From the NCBI GenBank assembly GCA_900553015.1, contig USBY01000011.1:1-41962 (forward strand): a DNA stretch of 41,962 nucleotides. Reading direction: 5' to 3'. Each line of letters begins with the position of its first letter. Within the stretch, counting starts at the first letter, position 1. The translations under genes and the position numbers were made by a program. Of the stretch, positions 8,840 to 15,744 are shown piece after piece. This DNA comes from an uncultured Clostridium sp. GTDB taxonomy: Bacteria > Bacillota > Clostridia > TANB77 > CAG-508. The notes beneath the pieces were generated by a model. That model was not told the DNA's origin. It made no database searches and saw only the letters and a program-made list of their open reading frames with translations.

Positions 8840-9982
8840 TTATATATTTATTGTTTTTACCTCTTCTTCTAAAAGTTTTTCTAATTTTGTGATTATCTTA
8901 CTATTATCATACTTTTCTTGCTTATTAGAAAAGCTTTTTATTTTCTTTTGTAGCACTTCTTTAATTTCAGCATATATACCTTCTTCGTTATTGTTAACAA
9001 TTATAGAATTCTCATAATTTTGTACTGCTTCCCTTGCTGCTGTATCTGTTATTATTATTGGCTTATTCAATATTTTAGCCTCTTCTATTACCATTCCATA
9101 TCCTTCAAATTCAGAAAGCAAGCAGAAAAATTGTGCTTGTTTCATATATGGGTATGGATTTTCCTTCTTACCTAAAAGATGAAATGTATTTGTGACGTTT
9201 AGCTCTTGTATTAATTTTTCTAAGTTTTCCCTTTCTGGGCCATCTCCTATTACATAAAATTCATGCATAAAATTATTATCTATAAGTTTTTTATGTACCC
9301 TAATAATTCTATCTATTGCTTTTTGTTTGGTAAGCCTTGCTACTGTTAAAAATGTAGTTGTTTTATCATTTAAAGAGTCTTCTATCTTTTCTTCTGCACC
9401 TTCTATAACATTTTGTGGATTAATGTAATTATATATAACTCTTTTATGTACTGGTTGCAAATATTCATCTCTTACATCTTTATAAATTTCTGTAAATTTA
9501 TCACGATTGTCTTTACTTACAAATACTAAAGTTTGGTATTTTCCATATGTCTTTTTGTCTATAGCCACTTTAAGTTTTGCCTTAATATCCTTTCCAAATA
9601 CTTGAGTAATATCATTATGTACCCATGCAATTTTTCGTGTATTTTTATTTTTTACTCCAAAAAGTCTTGTAATTGGGCCTTCTAGGAAAGCTATTTCTAT
9701 GTCATAATCACCTTTGATATATTTTTTGTAAAAATGCTTTTTAAATAGTAATAATTTTAAAGCTGTAATCTTCTTCTTAATGTTTGACATATCATTAAAC
9801 TGAAAATCATATATGCTTTTTAATTTAACTTTTGAATTTAATTTCTTCTCGAATTCTCCTTTTGCATATATTGTAAGTATTGTAACATCGTATTTTTTGC
9901 TTAATTCATTTGCTAAATCAACTAGAACCTTTTCTGCTCCTCCTAATGTAAGGCTAGTTATTCCAAATAGAATTTTCTTCAT
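8840..9982 (-). CDS. Family 4 glycosyltransferase
   Basis: A 380-residue GT-B enzyme. The N-terminal domain starts ILFGITSLTLGGAEKVLVDL, the usual glycine-rich acceptor loop of GT4 proteins. The C-terminal donor domain has LTVARLTKQKAIDRII, VIGDGPERENLEKLI near residue 245 and the retaining-enzyme E-x7-E motif in EFEGYGMVIEEAK near 300. It probably transfers an activated sugar to the growing undecaprenyl-linked chain on the inner face of the membrane; specificity cannot be read. An AGGAG site precedes the ATG, and the gene lies 19 bases after the polymerase-like gene. A similar GT4 (13556-14635) shares the NPYPYM/NPYPYY and EGYG/EGYP signatures, so the two look like diverged paralogues within one locus. 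Confidence 0.92.
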   Translation of the reverse strand: MKKILFGITSLTLGGAEKVLVDLANELSKKYDVTILTIYAKGEFEKKLNSKVKLKSIYDFQFNDMSNIKKKITALKLLLFKKHFYKKYIKGDYDIEIAFLEGPITRLFGVKNKNTRKIAWVHNDITQVFGKDIKAKLKVAIDKKTYGKYQTLVFVSKDNRDKFTEIYKDVRDEYLQPVHKRVIYNYINPQNVIEGAEEKIEDSLNDKTTTFLTVARLTKQKAIDRIIRVHKKLIDNNFMHEFYVIGDGPERENLEKLIQELNVTNTFHLLGKKENPYPYMKQAQFFCLLSEFEGYGMVIEEAKILNKPIIITDTAAREAVQNYENSIIVNNNEEGIYAEIKEVLQKKIKSFSNKQEKYDNSKIITKLEKLLEEEVKTINI

Positions 9983-10001
9983 ATTTTATCTCCTATACTT
10001 T

Positions 10002-11450
10002 TTATTTTGCTTCTTCTTGTTCTTTTTTTATAGCAAATATTTTATTTATTAATAATGCACATATAACTGCTATAACTGTAGATACTGACATGTTAAAGAA
10101 TACATATCCAGAAAATACAGATATTGCAAAAGCTAAACCTATTCCTAACACATACATTATGTATTCTGAATCGATACTTTTTATTTTTCTTATTCCAAAA
10201 TATATTCCATATACAAAAATCGCTAAAAATGGACCAAAATATAATATAAATCCTAATATTCCAAAATTGAATAAGAAAGCTGGTATATCCATTTCTAATA
10301 CCAATTCTCTATATTGGTTCATATATCCATTTCCAAATATTATTAATAATGGATTAGCTTGATTTTTTACAAGAAGTGCGTTGTATATTAATTGTTGCAT
10401 ACGTTGATCATTATTACTTATTTCCCACTTGTTTGCTATATCATATAATTCTAATAAAGACTTCTTCTGAGCTTCGCTCATGTATGTATCTTCTATTTCG
10501 TCATTATCTATTTTTTCTTTAATTTCCATTAAGCTTCCTGTAATATGTGCTTCTTGACTTGTTGATTCATCTACTATATCTGATTCTATTTCTTGTAAGT
10601 GTTTTCTTCTTTCTAAAGTATTTGAGCCAACAAGAGCAACAACAACTACTACTACAACTATTGCTCCAATTCCACCTAAAATTACTTTTTTATTAATCTT
10701 TGTCTTTTTTATTATCTTTCCGACAATCTCTGCAAATATAAATGCTAACAATGCAACAATAAATCCAAATAAACCTACTCTTGTTCCTATTAGCATACAT
10801 AGGAATATTCCCATTATAATTATTTCGCCTATAATTATTTTTCTATAATTCTTATCCTTATAACTTAATAATACAAATATTGATAAAGTTAAAACAGCAC
10901 TAATACTATTGCCAGACTCAAACCACCCTTTTATTCCTGTTCCTTCTATATATGTTGTTGATGAAGTGTTTGTAATAATTGCTAATAATATTGATGCAAT
11001 ATATATTGATACTGACGAAATTATAGCTCTTTGCAATTTACCTTTTTCTTTATCCTTAAATACATAAGCATATACAAATAAAATTATTATCATAAAAGTA
11101 TAATTCATTATATATTGCATTTCATGTACTACATTACTATAACTAAATCCCGTATTAGCTGTATTAAATAATAATAAATGTGCTAAAGCATAAACTCCAT
11201 AAATTACTGCTATAATAAACATCTTTATTTTATGCTTACTTTTTATAAATAGATCTATAATTGCTATTAATGGAATTATAGGTCTTAGTATTGTAGATGG
11301 TGATAAACTTGTATTAAATGTATTTCTAAAAACAAAACTTAAAATATCAAATACCGGGCATAATATTACAAAAATTACTAATAAATTTTCGGTCAGATTT
11401 TTTGTATCTATTTTCTTCTTTTTTGTTACATCAGCTTGTACTTTTTTCAT
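10002..11450 (-). CDS. O-antigen polymerase/ligase-like membrane protein
   Basis: The 482-residue product is highly hydrophobic, with about ten to twelve predicted membrane helices after a basic N-terminus (MKKVQADVTKKKKIDTK). Between the later helices lies a hydrophilic stretch of about 90 residues (roughly 285-375, rich in E, D and S) that would be extracellular, as in Wzy/WaaL-family (PF04932-like) proteins. GTRVGLFGFIVALLAF is typical of the family's conserved arginine helix, and NPLLIIFGNGYMNQYRE resembles the segment after the large loop. It probably polymerises repeat units or ligates finished glycan to an acceptor at the outer face; which one is undecided. AAAAGGAG precedes the ATG. 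No Wzx flippase is visible, so its coexistence with an ABC exporter is noteworthy. Confidence 0.85.
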   Translation of the reverse strand: MKKVQADVTKKKKIDTKNLTENLLVIFVILCPVFDILSFVFRNTFNTSLSPSTILRPIIPLIAIIDLFIKSKHKIKMFIIAVIYGVYALAHLLLFNTANTGFSYSNVVHEMQYIMNYTFMIIILFVYAYVFKDKEKGKLQRAIISSVSIYIASILLAIITNTSSTTYIEGTGIKGWFESGNSISAVLTLSIFVLLSYKDKNYRKIIIGEIIIMGIFLCMLIGTRVGLFGFIVALLAFIFAEIVGKIIKKTKINKKVILGGIGAIVVVVVVVALVGSNTLERRKHLQEIESDIVDESTSQEAHITGSLMEIKEKIDNDEIEDTYMSEAQKKSLLELYDIANKWEISNNDQRMQQLIYNALLVKNQANPLLIIFGNGYMNQYRELVLEMDIPAFLFNFGILGFILYFGPFLAIFVYGIYFGIRKIKSIDSEYIMYVLGIGLAFAISVFSGYVFFNMSVSTVIAVICALLINKIFAIKKEQEEAK

Positions 11451-11493
11451 AATCGCTCCTTTTATTTTTCCCTAACTTGCTTTTAATTCCATT

Positions 11494-12480
11494 TTAAGCA
11501 AACTTTCTTTGGATTTTCTTCCTTATAAATTTTATTCTTCCTAACTTTTCATATATTTTTAATGTCTTTTCATTAACACTTAGCATATATTTATTTTTTA
11601 ATCCTTTTTCTTTTAAATATGGATTTTCCTTCCATTTAGGGAATGTAGTATTTAACTTTTCCCATGCATAATTAATCGTCTTGTCCCTTTCTTCTTTTTC
11701 TTCGATCATTATCATTCTAAGCATTGAACTACATAATAAATATCTTGTGTAATTGTATTCTAATTCGTTTTTGTACTTTTCATATATATTTTTTTCTTTA
11801 TAAAATTCTAATACATTATCTAACACTTTAATTATTTCAGCTGTTTTTGCAGTTTGTGTATTAGATATTGAATTTTCTCTTTGTACATAATGTATAAAAG
11901 GCTTTTTTACAATTGATATACTATTTATATATGGCACTAATTTATAAAAGAACTCTACATCTTCGTATCTTAATCCTACTGGGAACTTTATTCTTGTTTT
12001 TTCTAGTAATTCTTTTTTTATTAATTTATTCCATGCTACTACTCTGGCATTTAATAACATATCTTTTCTATCTTTATATGCCCTTCCTTTGCTTTCTATT
12101 GTTTCTTCTGGATATTCCCATAAATAGTCACATTCTACAATATCTGCCTTGTCCATTTTAGCTGTTACATACATTTCTTCATACATTTCTTCTTCTACAT
12201 AATCATCAGAATCCAAAAATGCGATATATTCCCCAGTTGCATATGGCAAAGCATAGTTTCTTGCATCAGATAAGCCACCATTTTCTTTTTCCAAATATAC
12301 TATCTTATCTGGATATTTTCTTTTATATTCTTTGGCAATTTCCTCTGAGCTATCTTTGCTTCCATCATTTACTAGAATTATTTCAATATCTTCTAAAGAT
12401 TGTTCTACCAAAGATTTTATTGATCTTTCTATATATTCTTCAACATTATAGAATGGTACTATAATACTAACTTTTTTCAT
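11494..12480 (-). CDS. Family 2 glycosyltransferase, capsule type
   Basis: A 328-residue GT-A transferase. KKVSIIVPFYNVEEYIERSI at the N-terminus, LVNDGSKDSS near residue 38, ENGGLSDARNYALPYATGEY and FLDSDDYVEEEMYE near 90 are the classic capsular GT2 signature. VGLRYEDVEFFYKLVP near 185 is the conserved ED motif of the catalytic site. The C-terminus is basic (IKFIRKKIQRKFA) and may contact the membrane. GAGGAG lies six bases before the ATG. It is one of two adjacent GT2 genes with closely similar first 110 residues, consistent with tandem duplication followed by specialisation; this is inference from reading the two side by side. Confidence 0.93.
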   Translation of the reverse strand: MKKVSIIVPFYNVEEYIERSIKSLVEQSLEDIEIILVNDGSKDSSEEIAKEYKRKYPDKIVYLEKENGGLSDARNYALPYATGEYIAFLDSDDYVEEEMYEEMYVTAKMDKADIVECDYLWEYPEETIESKGRAYKDRKDMLLNARVVAWNKLIKKELLEKTRIKFPVGLRYEDVEFFYKLVPYINSISIVKKPFIHYVQRENSISNTQTAKTAEIIKVLDNVLEFYKEKNIYEKYKNELEYNYTRYLLCSSMLRMIMIEEKEERDKTINYAWEKLNTTFPKWKENPYLKEKGLKNKYMLSVNEKTLKIYEKLGRIKFIRKKIQRKFA

Positions 12481-12503
12481 CTATATCTCCTCAATTCATA
12501 TTA

Positions 12504-13451
12504 TTATCTCATTTGTAAATATAGTTTTATGTTTACACTTAATAATAGTCTCTTTATAAATTGCTTTAAATTTCTTACTTTGATATTTTTAGCCATCTTC
12601 CTATTTTTTATTTCATTTATATATTTTTCTTGTTCTTCATCATGCAATTCTTTTGCTTTTAAAATTATGGCATTTGTATAATATATCCTAATATTTTGTT
12701 TTGTAAGTTTATTTAAATTTAATTTTTTAGTTAATTCTATTGCATTATCATAATGTTTTAGCGCATTATATGCTTTTTTTATGGTTCTATTATAGTCTTC
12801 ATTTCTTGTAATACTATTGTCACTTTGAATATAAAAGTATCCATAAAAGTTTACAGATACCATTGTTTTTGCCAATACAATTATAAATGGGATTAATCCA
12901 AAGTCTTCATGTTCTGTTCCAACTGCAAATTTTAAATTATTCTTTGTAAAGATTTCTTTTTTTATTAAATACACACATGGTGAATCTAGCAATACATCTG
13001 TACTATATAATTTATTAAATCCATCTTCACCTGTTGTTTCTTCAAAAGTTGCCCCAGGAACTATCTCTAATGTTTTTCCTTCTTCATCAACTCTTTGTAA
13101 TTTAAACTTAATTAAGTCAATGTCTTTATTTATATATTGCTCCAAAGTTTTTAATAGTGCTTTGTCTATGTAGTCATCAGAATCTAAAAACATTATATAC
13201 TCGCCTTTTGCTTTTTCTATTCCAAAGTTTCTTGTTGATGCCACACCTGTATTTGGTTTATTATAATAGCTTATTAAATCAGGATATTTATCTTTATATT
13301 CATTTATTATTTGTTCTGAATTATCTGTGCTTCCATCATTAATAATTACCATTTCAAAATCTTTATAACTTTGTGCTAGAACTGAATCGAAACACCTTTT
13401 TAAATATTTTGCTGTATTATATACAGGAATTATAATGCTAATTTTCTTCAT
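12504..13451 (-). CDS. Family 2 glycosyltransferase, capsule type
   Basis: The 315-residue product begins MKKISIIIPVYNTAKYLKRC and carries INDGSTDNSEQI, NTGVASTRNFGIEKAKGEY and FLDSDDYIDKALL, the GT-A nucleotide- and metal-binding elements of capsule GT2 enzymes. GTEHEDFGLIPFI near residue 170 is the ED catalytic segment. I place the start at ATG 13451, with AGGAGG directly upstream. The frame stays open to 13514, but that extension is only translated palindromic repeat and would swallow the ribosome binding site. Three units of the repeat family end immediately before this Shine-Dalgarno sequence, which is unusual and may affect translation. It is 23 bases upstream of the next GT2 gene. Confidence 0.92.
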   Translation of the reverse strand: MKKISIIIPVYNTAKYLKRCFDSVLAQSYKDFEMVIINDGSTDNSEQIINEYKDKYPDLISYYNKPNTGVASTRNFGIEKAKGEYIMFLDSDDYIDKALLKTLEQYINKDIDLIKFKLQRVDEEGKTLEIVPGATFEETTGEDGFNKLYSTDVLLDSPCVYLIKKEIFTKNNLKFAVGTEHEDFGLIPFIIVLAKTMVSVNFYGYFYIQSDNSITRNEDYNRTIKKAYNALKHYDNAIELTKKLNLNKLTKQNIRIYYTNAIILKAKELHDEEQEKYINEIKNRKMAKNIKVRNLKQFIKRLLLSVNIKLYLQMR

Positions 13452-13465
13452 TTTTCCTCCTAACA

Positions 13466-13543
13466 GGGATTTTGGGACGGTCCCAGTTAGGGATTTTAGG
13501 ACGATCCCATGCATTAGGGATTTTGGGACGGTCCTAAAATCCC
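13466..13543 (-). repeat. Array of three palindromic repeat units directly before a ribosome binding site
   Basis: Three units at 13466-13484, 13490-13508 and 13517-13543 share GGGATTTT followed by GGGACGGTCCC or AGGACGATCCC; the third is a full palindrome ending AAAATCCC. Unlike the terminator-like copies elsewhere, no T-run follows on the minus strand, so read-through into the GT2 gene is likely. The array occupies nearly all of the gap between the GT4 stop (13556) and the GT2 Shine-Dalgarno. Confidence 0.9.
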
Positions 13544-13555
13544 GTTATTCTTTAT

Positions 13556-14635
13556 TTACCCTATTATTTCTTGTAATTTATTAAATATGTTATTATTATA
13601 ATCTTTTGCATCAAATTGTTTTGTTATTTGATATCCGTTTTCTATAAAGTCTTTCATGGCTTTATAGATTTCTGCTTCGTCTTTTTCTACTACTATTCCT
13701 TGACCTTCTATTTGCTCAGAATCAGAAACATTTGTAGTTATTATTGGTTTATTTAATATAAATGATTCTAAATATACTACTGGATATCCCTCATAATCAG
13801 AAGACAACACAACACAATCACATAATTTATAATATGGATATGGATTTTTCTTTCTTCCTAAAAACACTATTTCATGTTCTAATTTTTTGTTTTTTACCTC
13901 TTCCTTATAAAGATTGGTATCTGGTCCATCTCCTATAAAAATTATTCTAAATTTCTTATTGTCCTTTTTTAATTGCTCAGCTGCATAAATTATTCTTGTT
14001 AACCTTTTTTGTCTTTCATCATGTCGTCCTACATTTAAAAATGTAACTACATTCTCTTTTTTTAAATCAGTTACTGCCTCTTCTGCTTTGTTTAATATTC
14101 TTTTATCATTTATTAAATTATTGCATGTTACAACTTTATCTTTTAGTTTTGGAAAGACCTGTATAAAGCTATCTTTCCCTTCTTTTGAGACAAATACTAT
14201 TTTTTTAAATTTATTTACTTTTCTCTTATTAAAAAAGTCTCTCATTTTCTTTTTATCATTATTATATAAGCTTAAATAGTCTGCATGGCCCCATATAGCA
14301 TTATTTTTAGAACATGTCCTTGCTATGAAGCTTGCAGGCATTGAATATGTTGCAAAACTTGCGGCAAAATCAAATTTATTTTTATATTGTTTTTTAAATT
14401 TATATCTTTTTATTAAATTATTTATTTTTCTTTTTATAATGTTTTTGTCATTTGCAGGTGTATATTCTATTATTTCTATGTTTGGAGAAATTTTGTCTAA
14501 AAAAACTCCTTCTTTTTTTTCTAGAGCTATTGTTATTTCATAACCTTTTTCTAGTAAAAAATTCGTAAGAGTTACAAGAGAGGTTTCTATTCCACCTAAG
14601 TCTAAATTATATGCTGCAAATAATAATTTTTTCAT
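13556..14635 (-). CDS. Family 4 glycosyltransferase
   Basis: A 359-residue GT-B enzyme. The N-terminus KKLLFAAYNLDLGGIETSLV is the acceptor-domain glycine loop. The donor domain holds FLNVGRHDERQKRLTRIIYA, FIGDGPDTNLYKEEV and the E-x7-E segment in DYEGYPVVYLESFILNKPII near residue 285. It is likely cytoplasmic and active on a lipid-linked glycan. It is the first gene after a perfect-spacing promoter (14676-14704), which in turn follows a terminator-like repeat behind the Alg13-like gene, so it probably begins the second transcription unit of the locus. The start ATG at 14635 has a weak GAAGGTG site. Its nearest relative in the window is the GT4 at 8840-9982. Confidence 0.92.
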   Translation of the reverse strand: MKKLLFAAYNLDLGGIETSLVTLTNFLLEKGYEITIALEKKEGVFLDKISPNIEIIEYTPANDKNIIKRKINNLIKRYKFKKQYKNKFDFAASFATYSMPASFIARTCSKNNAIWGHADYLSLYNNDKKKMRDFFNKRKVNKFKKIVFVSKEGKDSFIQVFPKLKDKVVTCNNLINDKRILNKAEEAVTDLKKENVVTFLNVGRHDERQKRLTRIIYAAEQLKKDNKKFRIIFIGDGPDTNLYKEEVKNKKLEHEIVFLGRKKNPYPYYKLCDCVVLSSDYEGYPVVYLESFILNKPIITTNVSDSEQIEGQGIVVEKDEAEIYKAMKDFIENGYQITKQFDAKDYNNNIFNKLQEIIG

Positions 14636-14675
14636 ATTAATTACACCTTCATTTCTCCCTATTTTTTCTTATGCC

Positions 14676-14704
14676 ATTTTATATTAAAACTATGTATGTG
14701 TCAA
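14676..14704 (-). promoter_or_regulatory. Sigma-A promoter of the glycosyltransferase/polymerase unit
   Basis: Minus strand: -35 TTGACA (14704-14699, exact consensus), 17-base spacer, -10 TAAAAT (14681-14676). It lies between the terminator-like repeat at 14721-14766 and the GT4 start at 14635, with a leader of about 35 bases. It is one of the best promoter matches in the window. Confidence 0.78.
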
Positions 14705-14720
14705 CGAAATCCGCACACAA

Positions 14721-14766
14721 AAAAATCGGGATTTAAGGAACGTCCCCATATCCCTAAATCTCGATT
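14721..14766 (-). terminator. Repeat-family hairpin acting as terminator after the Alg13-like gene
   Basis: Arms 14724-14735 and 14755-14766 pair over 12 positions (one mismatch on the minus strand), enclosing the family core ending GGAACGTCCCC. On the minus strand the hairpin is followed by a run of seven T residues. It begins at the stop codon of the Alg13-like gene (TAA at 14767-14765). The stem is extended and altered (AATCG...) relative to other family members, while hairpin and T-tract are kept. Confidence 0.8.
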
Positions 14767-15244
14767 AATTATTATCTATAAAATCTTCAATTAATTTTAT
14801 CATATGATCTGTTTCACTTTTAAAATGTTTTGGTTTAAATGTTTTGACCTTATTTAAAGCTTTTTCTAAATCATCTAATTCTGTTACACCTATTAAAAAA
14901 TCTTGTTTATCAAAAGAATCTATTATTTGTATTTGGTGGTCATTTATATGTTCCCCGAAAGCACTTAAACGTGGTACTGCAATTACTTTCTTTCCCATTT
15001 TTAATGCCATTACTATAGAGCCAACTCCTCCATGAGTTATAACTAAATCTGCCTTCTTCATTATTTCTCTTAACTTTTCTTCTGGCATTAAACTGTATAT
15101 TTCCATATCTTTAGATTCATATTTTGTTCTTCCTGCTTGAACAACAACTTTCTCTGTTATTACTTTTTCATTAATTAACTCTTGAATTTTATTAAGTAAG
15201 CGATGAAAACTATTGTCCTGTGTTCCTAATAATACTAATATCAA
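14765..15244 (-). CDS. Alg13-like glycosyltransferase subunit (EpsF/PssE type)
   Basis: The 159-residue product reads ILVLLGTQDNSFHRLLNKIQ from its start, the conserved N-terminus of Alg13/EpsF/PssE proteins, which form the donor-binding half of a split GT28-type transferase. ITHGGVGSIVMALKMGKKVI near residue 90 and AFGEHINDHQIQI are the UDP-sugar binding and C-terminal family signatures. I place the start at TTG 15244, which overlaps the TGA stop of the Alg14-like gene as TTGA. AGGAGG sits nine bases before it, inside the upstream gene. The open frame to 15298 is only an artefact of that overlap. With the Alg14-like partner it probably adds the second sugar to a polyprenyl-linked primer; that role is inferred from family knowledge. 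Confidence 0.9.
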   Translation of the reverse strand: MILVLLGTQDNSFHRLLNKIQELINEKVITEKVVVQAGRTKYESKDMEIYSLMPEEKLREIMKKADLVITHGGVGSIVMALKMGKKVIAVPRLSAFGEHINDHQIQIIDSFDKQDFLIGVTELDDLEKALNKVKTFKPKHFKSETDHMIKLIEDFIDNN

Positions 15245-15717
15245 AATATTGATCCTCCTAATTTTGCTTTTGGATATAATTTCAGCATTTCCTTCCATTG
15301 CACTATAAATAAATCTGCAAACTTATAAACTAGTTTTCCTGTTGCTGTTTTAGAATTTCTATTTGCAAATGTTTCTATATATATAATCTTACTACCAAAT
15401 ATTTTTCCTAGTATGCACATTGGGCCTGCATTATGTGTGCCGGTTGTTACTATATATTTAGGTCTTATTTTTATATAGTAAAATACTGTTAAAATACAAT
15501 TCCATAAAAACTTAAATGGGTATACCAATGGATGTGATCTCGTTCCATATACCATATACGAAATCCTTTTTCCATATTTTTTTTTAAAACCTTCTGTAAA
15601 TTTATCTTTTTCTGTTATTATATGATAATCATACTTTTCAAACATTGGTTTTAATTGCATTAATTCATTAAAATGCCCACCTGTACTAGATATAAATAGT
15701 ACTTTCTTTTTTTTCAT
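15241..15717 (-). CDS. Alg14-like glycosyltransferase subunit (EpsE/PssD type)
   Basis: A 158-residue protein beginning KKKVLFISSTGGHFNELMQL, the hallmark STGGHF motif of the Alg14/EpsE/PssD family. It also has TTGTHNAGPMCILGKIFGSK near residue 90 and the hydrophobic segment FKFLWNCILTVFYYIKI that anchors the complex to the membrane. In this family the Alg14-like subunit binds the lipid acceptor and recruits the Alg13-like donor subunit, here encoded by the overlapping downstream gene. Length (about 150-160) is typical. The ATG has GGAGG upstream. It follows the acyl ligase by 27 bases in the first transcription unit of the locus. Confidence 0.92.
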   Translation of the reverse strand: MKKKKVLFISSTGGHFNELMQLKPMFEKYDYHIITEKDKFTEGFKKKYGKRISYMVYGTRSHPLVYPFKFLWNCILTVFYYIKIRPKYIVTTGTHNAGPMCILGKIFGSKIIYIETFANRNSKTATGKLVYKFADLFIVQWKEMLKLYPKAKLGGSIF

Positions 15718-15744
15718 ATTGCCTCCACATTTATTTAGCTAGCT

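Noticed and set aside
13452..13514. N-terminal extension of the GT2 gene (start at 13514)
   Set aside because: The extra 21 residues are translated repeat sequence and include the ribosome binding site; the family start lies at 13451.
13466..13543. CRISPR-like direct repeats
   Set aside because: Units are palindromic, only three, with five- to eight-base gaps instead of unique spacers of even length, and no cas genes are near.
15245..15298. Upstream start for the Alg13-like gene
   Set aside because: It would place 18 unrelated residues before the conserved ILVLLGTQ start and overlaps the Alg14-like coding region by 58 bases.
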